A stretch of DNA of 7,265 nucleotides from Bacillota bacterium (GTDB taxonomy: Bacteria > Bacillota_I > Bacilli_A > Acholeplasmatales > UBA5453): NCBI GenBank assembly GCA_023436805.1, contig JAEZHT010000071.1, positions 1-7,265 of the forward strand. Direction: 5' to 3'. The notes under the pieces are model-generated. The model ran no database searches. It was not told where the DNA came from and was given only the letters and a program-made list of their open reading frames with translations. This document shows positions 1 through 7,152 of this stretch, in pieces (position 1 is the first letter of the stretch; each line of letters begins with the position of its first letter). The translations under genes were made by a program, and so were the position numbers.

Positions 1-3000
1 AAGACTTTCTATGCACGCTATGAAGCTATTATCTACACACTTGAATATCAATTGGATGGTGGGGTATTGGTTGGTACCAATCCAGCAACCTACACCATCG
101 AAACCAGTACCATTACATTGTTGAACCCAACCAAAGAAGGGTATGCATTTGTAGGTTGGTTTGATGCAGAAGTTGAAGGCAACTTAGTGACCGCCATCCC
201 ACTAGGATCCATAGGGGATATGGATTTATTCGCGAGATTCTCACTCATTCTAAATATCGAATATTACGGTGAAATTGAGCTTGCTACCGAAGATTTGAAG
301 CGTTCAAACACCTGGCCAGAAACATTCATTGCACTCACTGAGGGTCAAGTATTTACCCGTGGTGGTGGTGAGTTTGGCTTACTCGGTAATGGCGACTATG
401 TCGATGTTCATTCATGGATCAACATTACCAGTAGTTTTGATTTAGTCGAAGGCGATTATATCGTTGAAATCACCTTGGTAGATCGTCAAGCTACAGCACG
501 TTCTGCGTATGGTAGATTGTTCGTTTGGGGCTTCATCAGCGACGATGGTATGGAAATATTTACCAACGAACCAATCGATGTAGCTACATTGGTTGAACCA
601 GAAGTCTTAGTCATTACAAGTGTCACACCATTGGGCAAGGGATTCATTTTTACTACCGCTTCAGACATGTATTTATATGTGAATAACATCATTTCTGAAA
701 TCACACCAAATATCCCTCTCAATGAACAACTCAGTTGGACATTACCATTTGGATTAACGGAAATTCCAGGGGTATTGGCCTTTACGACAGAAACATCGAT
801 CTATCTATTTGATCCATTCGATACATTATCGTTTGTCGATATTACCACAACATTGAATTTACCAGAAGAAGACATTTTAGTCGTATTCTCACAAGATTTC
901 GCCATCCATATCGTGACAGAAACATTGTATACATACGCGATGTTTACTGGCGATGAGCAAATGCCTTTGATGATGTTACAAGTTCCACTCGACATCGTCT
1001 TATTAGAAAATGAGTTTGTTGTTAAACCGTTTGCGGGTGGTGGCTTATTCACCAGTCTAAACCGTATCCTCGTCCCAGAATATCAAATGGATGAAGAAAC
1101 CGAAATGCCTAATGCAGTGACTTATGTAGACATCACGCCAGATTTAGGCTTGCCGGAAAGTGAATTCGTTGTCAATGTCCATGACCCATACTTCATTGAA
1201 ACATCCTTAGGCCGTATGTTGTTGGTCATGGTGGATGAAAGTGAAGGAGAACAAACGATTCAAGCCATCGATATCGATTTGGCATCGCTACTGTTACCAG
1301 GCGAAACGTTCATCGAATTCAGAATGGTTGGTTGGGATATTTATTTCGTTTCCAATCAAAGATTCGCAGCCGTTGAATATAGACAAGAAGGTATTGCTTT
1401 AGTGAATCATACGGTTCAAACATTGGGCATCATCCATACCTTGGAAATCCCACAACATCTATTTGAACCAGATACCTATCAACCAGATTCACCACTATAT
1501 CAAGCATTCAATGGTTGGTTTATGGATGAAGCATTAACCATCCCGCTTTCTAGTGAACACATCACTGCAGATATGTCTTTATACGCATCATACATTTATA
1601 CACATTACTTCATTACCATTGAATTATACGACGGTAACCCACCAACGGTGATCGCATTCCCAATGGATGAAGTTCCAGTAAATGTACCTGAGGACCCAAC
1701 ACGTGATCATCAATTCTTTACAGGTTGGTATTACTATGATGACATTGAAGGCTACAATGAATACGATTTTACAACACCACTCAATAAAGATGTCACCCTT
1801 TTTGCCAACTTTATGCAAAACCAATATGAGGTTACTTTGGTATTTGAAGGCATGGATAACAGCGTATTCCAAGTATCCGCATTAACCAATTTAGGGGATA
1901 TCGAATGGGTGTTACCTGCAGGTTATGAAATCATCGCTATTTATATGGATGATACGATGTTGATACCGTATAATCCAGATGATCAATTGACAGGTCCAAC
2001 CACATTCTACGTGGCATTGGATGCCATGACAATCGATATTTATTACTATCATGACATGGAAGAAATCGCATTCGATCAAGTATATTCGATTGGCAATCAA
2101 GTGTTTGCAACCACATTTGATGGTCGAGTATTCGCTTGGGGCGACAATTACCAAGGGGCATTAGGCCTTGGTTTAGACCACATCCAATTTGTAAATATAC
2201 CACTCGATATCACATCGTTATTTAACTTGGATCTGGGTGAAGAGATTATTGCTATTGAAGGTTTATATTCTTACAAAGTGGCGTTATCTTCCACTGGTAG
2301 AGTATTTGCTTGGGGTTATTGGTTATCAAGTGGCGACACACAATCCGTTGTAAAAGACATTACCCCGATTCTCAATATTCAATTGGGTCAAAGCATTCAA
2401 GATATCTATACTGCAAATTCAGGTGTGTACTTCTTTATGTCCGATGGTGAAATCAAATACTTCGATTATTATGAAGAGTCTGTTTATGCAGCCACCACCA
2501 GTTTGACATTAGATGTCATTTACGTTGAACAAGTGCTTTATGATTCAAAACAATTGTTTATGATTACTACCGATGGTGCATTCATTGTTGAAATGATAGA
2601 AAACGGTCAACCTGCAACCATCACAGATTTATCTACTTCATTAAATGGCGATACTGTGTTCTATACAAAGATCAACTACCAAACTTATGGACAATTGTAT
2701 TTGTATACTGAAGAAGGCCGTATTTACGTATTTGATAGTATTGAGTTCACCATAACACCAGTAGTCGATTTAATATTAAATCCAGGTGAACTATTACTCA
2801 ATGCATTCATCGTTGCTTGGGATACGATGGCATTCTTCACATCCGAAGATCGATTGATTGGCTACAACACGACTGTATTTGAGTATGATACCAGCGTATT
2901 GTTAGAAAACGAACAGTTGCTCACATGGGAGTATGGCTATAAATTCTTCACATCACTTGGTCGTTCGATTGAAGTCAATATGTCAACCAATGTATTGACC

Positions 3001-3312
3001 AACCCACTCGATGAATTCACACTTGAAATGGGCGATGTCGTGGTGAGATATCTAACGGTTGAATGGGTTATGTACGCACAACTCGCGTCCATGTCCTATA
3101 TTCAAACCGGTGGTACCCCGTGGGTTGAATCTGTAGGTGCAAATCTAATCATTGAAGCTTACAGTTATGGTACAACATTTGAATTGGCAGAAATTATCCC
3201 TAAACCTGGATTTGAATTCCAAGGTTGGGTAGATACTTACGGCAATCTTTATGTTGAAATTCCTTCGAATACCGTATTCTTATACCCATATTTCACAGAA
3301 ATACCGGAATAA
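1..3312 (+). CDS. Giant secreted/surface repeat protein, 3' part: InlB-type B-repeats and two RCC1-like beta-propeller blocks
   Basis: The reading frame is open from the first base, so the gene starts upstream and 1103 codons are visible. The in-frame TTG at 52 lies inside a repeat and is not a start. Using visible residue numbers: residues 1-9 end one B-repeat (KTFYARYEA). Residues 10-80 form a classic Listeria/Bacteroides B-repeat, with an LDGG opening, an NPTKEGYAFVGWF core and an LFARF end. Residues about 95-465 form a first RCC1-like block, opening with GQVFTRGGGEFGLLGNG and GRLFVWG. Residues about 472-680 hold three more B-repeat-like units (cores AFNGWF and FFTGWY, ends LYASY and LFANF; the third is degenerate). 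Residues about 690-1025 form a second RCC1-like block, opening with GRVFAWGDNYQGALGLG and GRVFAWG. Residues about 1030-1100 are a last B-repeat (FEFQGW). The visible part has no cysteine, is strongly acidic and has no LPXTG motif or C-terminal membrane segment. These families occur in extracellular adhesin-like proteins. The ligand, the signal peptide and the mode of attachment cannot be seen. Confidence 0.9.
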   Translation, partial: KTFYARYEAIIYTLEYQLDGGVLVGTNPATYTIETSTITLLNPTKEGYAFVGWFDAEVEGNLVTAIPLGSIGDMDLFARFSLILNIEYYGEIELATEDLKRSNTWPETFIALTEGQVFTRGGGEFGLLGNGDYVDVHSWINITSSFDLVEGDYIVEITLVDRQATARSAYGRLFVWGFISDDGMEIFTNEPIDVATLVEPEVLVITSVTPLGKGFIFTTASDMYLYVNNIISEITPNIPLNEQLSWTLPFGLTEIPGVLAFTTETSIYLFDPFDTLSFVDITTTLNLPEEDILVVFSQDFAIHIVTETLYTYAMFTGDEQMPLMMLQVPLDIVLLENEFVVKPFAGGGLFTSLNRILVPEYQMDEETEMPNAVTYVDITPDLGLPESEFVVNVHDPYFIETSLGRMLLVMVDESEGEQTIQAIDIDLASLLLPGETFIEFRMVGWDIYFVSNQRFAAVEYRQEGIALVNHTVQTLGIIHTLEIPQHLFEPDTYQPDSPLYQAFNGWFMDEALTIPLSSEHITADMSLYASYIYTHYFITIELYDGNPPTVIAFPMDEVPVNVPEDPTRDHQFFTGWYYYDDIEGYNEYDFTTPLNKDVTLFANFMQNQYEVTLVFEGMDNSVFQVSALTNLGDIEWVLPAGYEIIAIYMDDTMLIPYNPDDQLTGPTTFYVALDAMTIDIYYYHDMEEIAFDQVYSIGNQVFATTFDGRVFAWGDNYQGALGLGLDHIQFVNIPLDITSLFNLDLGEEIIAIEGLYSYKVALSSTGRVFAWGYWLSSGDTQSVVKDITPILNIQLGQSIQDIYTANSGVYFFMSDGEIKYFDYYEESVYAATTSLTLDVIYVEQVLYDSKQLFMITTDGAFIVEMIENGQPATITDLSTSLNGDTVFYTKINYQTYGQLYLYTEEGRIYVFDSIEFTITPVVDLILNPGELLLNAFIVAWDTMAFFTSEDRLIGYNTTVFEYDTSVLLENEQLLTWEYGYKFFTSLGRSIEVNMSTNVLTNPLDEFTLEMGDVVVRYLTVEWVMYAQLASMSYIQTGGTPWVESVGANLIIEAYSYGTTFELAEIIPKPGFEFQGWVDTYGNLYVEIPSNTVFLYPYFTEIPE

Positions 3313-3317
3313 TTATG

Positions 3318-3347
3318 AAACCTGCAATGTAAAAGTTGCAGGTTTTT
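3318..3347 (+). terminator. Intrinsic terminator of the giant repeat-protein gene
   Basis: A perfect 10-bp stem pairs AAACCTGCAA (3318-3327) with TTGCAGGTTT (3336-3345) around an 8-nt loop. The T-run occupies 3343-3347. It begins 6 nt after the stop codon, as expected for a Rho-independent terminator. Confidence 0.9.
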
Positions 3348-3430
3348 ACTATCCATAATCTAGGTATTGAAAAAACGTAAAATAATGCGTATGTGAACTA
3401 CCCACCACTTATAGAAGTGGGGGCGGTTCC
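3348..3430. other. Non-coding stretch between terminator and broken membrane gene
   Basis: This stretch holds no credible start codon with a ribosome binding site. It contains a weak promoter-like pair: TTGAAA at 3367-3372, then 16-17 bp, then TATG around 3389. I do not regard this as a supported promoter because the -10 element is poor. The right half is the imperfect hairpin annotated separately. Confidence 0.5.
3395..3429 (+). repeat. Solo imperfect hairpin resembling an IS200/IS605-type element end
   Basis: The 35-nt segment folds into one long imperfect hairpin. GAAC (3395-3398) pairs with GTTC (3426-3429); a T-G wobble and an A/C mismatch follow; CCC (3401-3403) pairs with GGG (3421-3423); A3404 bulges; CCACTT (3405-3410) pairs with AAGTGG (3415-3420) around an ATAG loop. 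No T-run follows, so it is not a terminator. Imperfect hairpins with a bulged base near the element end are typical of IS200/IS605 transposons and their REP-like or TnpB/omega-RNA derivatives, and the sequence resembles such ends from memory. No transposase or TnpB gene lies beside it, so it would be a solo end or a non-autonomous remnant. A structured leader RNA is an alternative. Confidence 0.4.
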
Positions 3431-3858
3431 TATACATTTATTTTCTTCATTTCAATTTTAGGCTTTGTCTATTTTGCCATCGTGAATGATGAAAAAAGAA
3501 AAATTCGGTCTTTTTAGGCCAAGCCATACTCGCCACTTTCATCTTTTTCTACTCGTTGTTATTCCACAAAGTTGGATTGGCGAGTGCGTCTAATGGTTTT
3601 GGAAAAGTATTGGAATTTATATTGTTGTTTGCATTTTGGTTTTTAGTGTTTGGACAAAAACATCTGGTCAATCTTATCCACAAAGTTGTACCTGAAAAAG
3701 TGAGTACCAATGCAATGGTTGAATCTGAACCTGTGGAAGTCCAGACAGAAAAGCCAAACAAGTCGTATATACCAAAATCGGTAGATATTCAACAACAAAC
3801 TGAAGAAACACCAACGGAAGAACCAACAGAGAAAGCAGAAGGACCTACCCATGAATAA
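3431..3858 (+). pseudogene. Small membrane protein, start lost and frameshifted (remnant)
   Basis: I do not recognise the family. Two frames join into one membrane protein. Frame 2 from 3431 gives a hydrophobic helix (TFIFFISILGFVYFAIV) and then a basic loop (NDEKRKIRSF) before hitting TAG at 3515. Frame 1 continues from 3514 with LGQAILATFIFFYSLLF (second helix), a short loop rich in Ser and Gly, VLEFILLFAFWFLVFG (third helix) and a polar tail of about 65 residues rich in Glu, Thr, Pro and Gln. Adding one T to the T5 run at 3511-3515 fuses the frames into about 142 codons. No ATG, GTG or TTG with a Shine-Dalgarno site begins frame 2; upstream coding is replaced by the hairpin at 3395-3429. 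The frame-1 part can only start at TTG 3556, in the middle of a helix and without a ribosome site, so a functional short product is unlikely. A sequencing error in the T-run could explain the frameshift but not the missing start. The stop overlaps the start of the next gene. Confidence 0.6.
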
Positions 3859-4246
3859 AGATGAATTGATCAAACTTTCCAAAGAGTTAAAACTCACAGA
3901 CAATGAAGAATTGTTAGCCAAAATATTGATATCCTATTCGACCACGTATAAAGTGACATCGATTGCTTTAGGACAAACCCGTGGTGCAGGTAGCGATGGT
4001 TTCATTGGTATTTATCAAAATCAATTGGTTGGATTCGATACGAACCTTTTGGGTAATAAACCCACCAAAGAACGATTTAGATTCAATTTTGATGAAATCG
4101 ATAAATTGGAAATTAAGAAAGGGTTCTTAAACCTCAACAACCAATTTCAAATTCACTCAGGGCATCATCATTACAAAATCTATTTCACAGGCAAAAGAAG
4201 AAACTTGATTGAAGCGATGCACAGAAAGATCTTGTCTAGTAAATGA
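3851..4246 (+). CDS. Small soluble protein, putative bacterial PH-like domain
   Basis: The gene encodes 131 aa with no signal peptide or membrane segment, so it should be cytoplasmic. The start at ATG 3851 is supported by AGAAGGA at 3837-3843, 7 nt upstream. It overlaps the end of the preceding broken membrane frame by 8 nt, a layout typical of translational coupling. Residues about 1-40 look helical (KDELIKLSKELKL...EELLAKILISY). Residues about 45-115 alternate short strands, including DGFIGIYQNQLVGFDTN, FNFDEIDKLEIKKGF and YKIYFTGK. A final helix (RNLIEAMHRKILS) closes the domain. This order, with the strand-turn motif 'F...FDEIDKLEIKKG', resembles the YokE-like/bPH group of bacterial pleckstrin-homology domains, but I judge this by pattern only. 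No catalytic motif is visible. The ligand and role are unknown; coupling to a membrane-protein gene suggests a job at the membrane or with that protein. Confidence 0.8.
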   Translation: MNKDELIKLSKELKLTDNEELLAKILISYSTTYKVTSIALGQTRGAGSDGFIGIYQNQLVGFDTNLLGNKPTKERFRFNFDEIDKLEIKKGFLNLNNQFQIHSGHHHYKIYFTGKRRNLIEAMHRKILSSK

Positions 4247-4257
4247 TCCATAAATAG

Positions 4258-4284
4258 CCAAAACCGAAATGGTTTTGGTTTTTT
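4258..4284 (+). terminator. Intrinsic terminator after the PH-like gene
   Basis: An 8-bp perfect stem pairs CCAAAACC (4258-4265) with GGTTTTGG (4271-4278) around a GAAAT loop, and six T follow (4279-4284). It starts 12 nt after the TGA stop and separates this unit from the transporter gene. Confidence 0.9.
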
Positions 4285-4375
4285 ATTTATAATTTTAGCT
4301 ATATTTTGGGCAATTAAAACACAAATCATTCGTAATTATTCCTAAGCAATGTTATCATAATACCAAGTTTATGTT

Positions 4376-4384
4376 AGGAAGTGG
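4376..4384 (+). promoter_or_regulatory. Ribosome binding site that decides the transporter start
   Basis: AGGAAGTGG lies upstream of ATG 4390, with 8 nt between AGGAAG and the start. The longer frame could begin at GTG 4381, but that codon lies inside the Shine-Dalgarno element itself, so ATG 4390 is preferred. No convincing -35/-10 pair was found in 4285-4375; TATCAT at 4353-4358 is a possible -10 without a good -35. Confidence 0.7.
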
Positions 4385-4389
4385 TTTGT

Positions 4390-5610
4390 ATGGATTGGAA
4401 AAAATCAGTTGGCATATTTATGGTCAGCCAAACGGTTTCTTTATTGGGTTCGATGCTTGTCATGTACGCCATCATGTGGTACATCACATTGGAAACACAA
4501 TCGGGTTTGATGATGACCATCATGGTTATGTGTTCATTTATTCCATCGTTGTTGATATCACCATTTGCAGGGGTATGGGCAGATAGATTGAATCGAAAAA
4601 TGTTGATGATCACAGCGGATATCGGGATTGCTTTGGTGACACTGATCATCGCTATTTTGTTCTTAATAGGTATTCGTGAAATATGGATTTTGTTCGTGGT
4701 TACTGTGGTCAGATCGTTTGGCCAAAGTGTCCATCAACCTGCAGTAGCTGCAGTTTATCCACAAATTGTGCCTGAAGTAAACCTCGTGAAAGTGCAAGGG
4801 ATTGCTCAAGGCATTCAATCGTCTTCGATGATTTTGATGCCACTGCTCGCAGGGTTGTTATTGGCTTATTTTGAATTGGAACTCATCTTATTTATTGATG
4901 TGATTACCGCTGCGATGGCCGTTGCTATATTGGTTTTTTATGTCAAACTACCAAAACATAAAGCAGAATTAGAACAATCATCGATTGATTATTTTGAAGA
5001 CATTAAACGGGGCATACATTACACGTTAACCCACAAACTCATTTTCAATATTTTGTTATTTTCATTCCTATTTATGATTATGGTTGCGGCACCGTCGTTC
5101 TTATCCTACCTGCAAGTTGCACGTGTGTTTGGGGCCGAAGCTTGGCGATTATCCACGTTAGAAGCGATTTTCGGAACAGGGATGTTATTGGGTTCGATTG
5201 TGATCACCGCCTGGGGTGGATTTAAGAATCGTTTGGTAACATTTTTCTTATGTTATATCGCCATCGGTCTGGGTACAATTGGGTTAGGTTTACCATTCAA
5301 TTTCGCCATTTATCTTGGGTTTTGGGGTGTGGTCGGGTTCTTCATATCTTTAAGTAACCCACTCATGGTTGGACTCATTCAAGAGAAGGTTGACCCACAG
5401 TACATTGGACGTGTATTTTCTGTATTTGGACTGATCAACACCATCAGTTTGCCTTTGGGGATGTTGGTTTTTGGACCACTATCGGATGTGTTTGATATTT
5501 CACATATCATACTTTCAAGTGGGGTTGGGATGGGAATCATCGCCATCGTTCCATTATTCAGCAAATCATTAATTAAAGAAGGGTTACCAAAACCCATAAG
5601 CAATAATTAA
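4390..5610 (+). CDS. MFS transporter, drug/macrolide-efflux-type (DHA3/MFS_3-like)
   Basis: The gene encodes a 406-aa inner-membrane protein, a normal length for the 12-helix major facilitator superfamily, and appears complete. The N-terminus (MDWKKSVGIFMVSQTVSLLGSM...) enters helix 1 directly. The cytoplasmic loop between helices 2 and 3 carries MFS motif A as GVWADRLNRK (residues 61-70), with the expected Gly, Asp, Arg and Arg-Lys. Residues about 108-138 (RSFGQSVHQPAV...YPQIVPEVNLVKVQG) match the pattern conserved in the MefA/DHA3 group. A hydrophilic central loop (about 188-215) separates the two six-helix halves. A second loop between helices 8 and 9 carries only a weak motif-A-like sequence, as is usual. 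By family it would export small molecules by proton antiport; the substrate cannot be read from the sequence. The gene is monocistronic, bounded by a terminator upstream and by an IS that interrupts its own terminator downstream. The 3' end is unaffected by the IS. Confidence 0.9.
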   Translation: MDWKKSVGIFMVSQTVSLLGSMLVMYAIMWYITLETQSGLMMTIMVMCSFIPSLLISPFAGVWADRLNRKMLMITADIGIALVTLIIAILFLIGIREIWILFVVTVVRSFGQSVHQPAVAAVYPQIVPEVNLVKVQGIAQGIQSSSMILMPLLAGLLLAYFELELILFIDVITAAMAVAILVFYVKLPKHKAELEQSSIDYFEDIKRGIHYTLTHKLIFNILLFSFLFMIMVAAPSFLSYLQVARVFGAEAWRLSTLEAIFGTGMLLGSIVITAWGGFKNRLVTFFLCYIAIGLGTIGLGLPFNFAIYLGFWGVVGFFISLSNPLMVGLIQEKVDPQYIGRVFSVFGLINTISLPLGMLVFGPLSDVFDISHIILSSGVGMGIIAIVPLFSKSLIKEGLPKPISNN

Positions 5611-5625
5611 AGCGGGCAACCGCTT
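5610..5625 (+). terminator. Transporter terminator hairpin cut off from its T-tract by the IS
   Basis: A perfect 6-bp stem pairs AAGCGG (5610-5615) with CCGCTT (5620-5625) around a GCAA tetraloop, directly at the TAA stop of the transporter gene. After the stem the sequence is CAGGC instead of a T-run. The last two bases of the stem, TT, are also the first two bases of the IS left inverted repeat. The simplest reading is that this was the transporter's intrinsic terminator and that the IS entered at the junction of stem and T-tract. Confidence 0.65.
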
Positions 5626-5640
5626 CAGGCTGTAGACAAA
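5624..5640 (+). repeat. Left terminal inverted repeat of the IS
   Basis: TTCAGGCTGTAGACAAA is the exact reverse complement of 7249-7265; identity stops at the next base inward. It lies at the transposase 3' end of the element. Its first two bases coincide with the end of the transporter terminator stem, so the boundary is uncertain by up to 2 bp. Confidence 0.95.
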
Positions 5641-5685
5641 AGGACTTTCAATCATTCGTTAACTCGAAGATGTGGTCCTTTTTTT
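5638..5685 (+). terminator. Inward-facing terminator-like hairpin at the left IS end
   Basis: AAAAGGAC (5638-5645) pairs with GTCCTTTT (5675-5682), with seven T at 5679-5685. The 29-nt loop can form a small inner hairpin, TTCG (5655-5658) with CGAA (5665-5668). Read on the plus strand it could stop transcripts entering the IS from the transporter side, replacing the interrupted host terminator. The minus-strand version has only four T after the stem and is weaker. Confidence 0.6.
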
Positions 5686-5706
5686 GTTTTAAACAGCTTT
5701 AAAATG

Positions 5707-5727
5707 AAAAAAGAGCTTAAAAAGCTC
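5707..5727 (-). terminator. Intrinsic terminator of the transposase gene
   Basis: On the minus strand GAGCTT (5727-5722) and AAGCTC (5718-5713) form a 6-bp stem around a 3-nt loop, followed by six T (complement of 5712-5707). It lies about 25 nt beyond the transposase stop codon. Confidence 0.75.
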
Positions 5728-5752
5728 AATATTGAAATGGTTCAGAAGAATC

Positions 5753-7099
5753 TTAGCCAATTAGAGTGGCTAATTTCTTCAAATTGTACATACTAAAAAT
5801 CATGAGGCTTCGATCCTCATTTTTACTACGTCCCCTAAGAAAGGTAAAACCGAGACAGTGATTCATTTTGGATATGCCAAATACCCGTTCAATTGAGGTC
5901 TTTCGTTTTGGATAGACTTCTTTTCCCAGATCAGATAACCTAATTTCACGGACTTGAGTATTCTGTGATTCGTATTGATGTCGTGTAATCAATCTATATT
6001 TTTGTTTTGTACATTGACCTTTAAACGGACAATCCTTACAGTCCTTTGAGGAGGATCGATATTCTCGATAGCCTTCCCTATTCGTACCTCTATAGGATAA
6101 AATCTTCATATTTGGACAAACATAATAGTCGTGTTCATCAATGTAGTTGAATTTACTTTTGTTGATAAAAGGCTCACCATTTTCAGTTAAGGTAGCTGAA
6201 CGCCCTAAGGGTCTTCTATACGGAAGTACGGGGATTACATTACGCTTGAATATTTCATTTAGTAGAACAGGATTTTGATAACCTGAATCCATCACGATGA
6301 CTTTGACTTCTGGATGATTATCCAAATAATCAACCGCTGTGTCTAGCGCAGTTACCCCATCATGTTGGTTCGCAGGAAAGACTTGTGAGCTCAATACCCA
6401 GCCGTTTTCATCACAGATGACTTGGTCACTATAGGCTAATTGACGCTCTTTTTCGCCTTTATTGAACATCCCACAGTCTGGATCTGTTAAACTCTTGGTT
6501 ACTTTGACTGTACGATTGAAGTCGATTTCAGGCTTACCCTCGCTTCGTCTAATTTCATTGATTTCGTTATGAAGTATTTCCATATACTTGTGTGTCGATT
6601 CATTGACATAGATGTCATTCACTTGTCTTTTGTTAGCGTAGGCTTTAATGTGCGTAGAATCCACAAAAATGTTTTCTGTATTAATCAATTTTCGCTTCAG
6701 TGCGAGAAAGAGGATGGTGTTAAATATTTCTTCAAATACCTGTGAACCCTCAAAGCGTCTGACATAATTTTTTCCAAAAGTAGAAAAATGAGGAATGTCA
6801 TCATTAAAGTCAAATCCTAAAAACCAACGATAAGCAGCGTTGACTTCAATCTCTTCAATCGTACGTCTCATCGAACGGATGTTAAACAGTAATTGGATAA
6901 AAACAATTTTAAAAAGAACGACTGGGTCTATGGATGGTCTACCTATATCATCTGCATATAGCTTTTTAACAGCGTCGTAAATAAAATCAAAATTAATCGT
7001 TTTTTCTACCTTACGTAACAAGTGATCTTTGGGTACGAGTCGTTCCATATCGATAATCATGACATTAGTTCTATTGTCTTTTTGGTTTCTAGTTAACAT
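5753..7099 (-). CDS. IS1182-family DDE transposase
   Basis: The enzyme cuts and joins the IS ends. I chose ATG 7099, giving 448 aa: it has AAAGGT 6 nt upstream and an MLTRNQ-type N-terminus usual for this family. The frame is open to a GTG at 7138, with ATG 7105 between, but both have badly spaced ribosome sites. The N-terminal half (residues about 18-120) carries the family-typical block: LVPKDHLLRKVE, GRPSIDPVVLFKI, SMRRTIEEIEVNAAYRWFL and PHFSTFGKNYVRRF. The RNase H-like catalytic residues appear to be D147 (FVDSTHIKA), D271 (VMDSGYQNP) and E404 (SIERVFGISK). A cysteine cluster at 328, 354, 357 and 363 (CPN... and CKDCPFKGQC) lies between the second Asp and the Glu, as in DDE_Tnp_1_6-type transposases. 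There is no frameshift or internal stop, so it is probably active. It is convergent with the transporter gene. Confidence 0.95.
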   Translation of the reverse strand: MLTRNQKDNRTNVMIIDMERLVPKDHLLRKVEKTINFDFIYDAVKKLYADDIGRPSIDPVVLFKIVFIQLLFNIRSMRRTIEEIEVNAAYRWFLGFDFNDDIPHFSTFGKNYVRRFEGSQVFEEIFNTILFLALKRKLINTENIFVDSTHIKAYANKRQVNDIYVNESTHKYMEILHNEINEIRRSEGKPEIDFNRTVKVTKSLTDPDCGMFNKGEKERQLAYSDQVICDENGWVLSSQVFPANQHDGVTALDTAVDYLDNHPEVKVIVMDSGYQNPVLLNEIFKRNVIPVLPYRRPLGRSATLTENGEPFINKSKFNYIDEHDYYVCPNMKILSYRGTNREGYREYRSSSKDCKDCPFKGQCTKQKYRLITRHQYESQNTQVREIRLSDLGKEVYPKRKTSIERVFGISKMNHCLGFTFLRGRSKNEDRSLMIFSMYNLKKLATLIG

Positions 7100-7105
7100 G
7101 ATCAT

Positions 7106-7111
7106 ACCTTT
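7106..7111 (-). promoter_or_regulatory. Ribosome binding site deciding the transposase start
   Basis: AAAGGT on the minus strand lies 6 nt before ATG 7099, but it touches ATG 7105 and lies downstream of GTG 7138. This spacing is the reason for preferring the 448-aa product. Confidence 0.6.
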
Positions 7112-7152
7112 GAGTATATTCTCAATAAAGCCTTTCACCCTTATAATATCAC

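Noticed and set aside
52..54. TTG as the start of the giant surface-protein gene
   Set aside because: The frame is open to position 1 and the residues before it (KTFYARYEA...YTLEYQ) are a continuous B-repeat pattern, so the gene simply runs off the window edge.
486..2203. Several 67-88 residue frames within the surface-protein gene on either strand
   Set aside because: They are shadows of the long coding frame, with no start signals or recognisable protein patterns.
3489..3593. Short ATG frame beginning MKKEKFGLF, about 34 residues
   Set aside because: It lacks a Shine-Dalgarno site and loses the hydrophobic pattern found in the adjacent frames. It is a third frame crossing the frameshift region rather than a gene.
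4371..4586. Small plus-strand frame overlapping the transporter start
   Set aside because: Its residue composition is rich in His and Gly, it lies in another frame of the clear MFS gene, and it has no ribosome site.
5646..5674. Possible attachment site or small RNA in the loop of the left IS hairpin
   Set aside because: It contains only a 4-bp inner stem and no independent promoter; it is better seen as the loop of the terminator-like structure.
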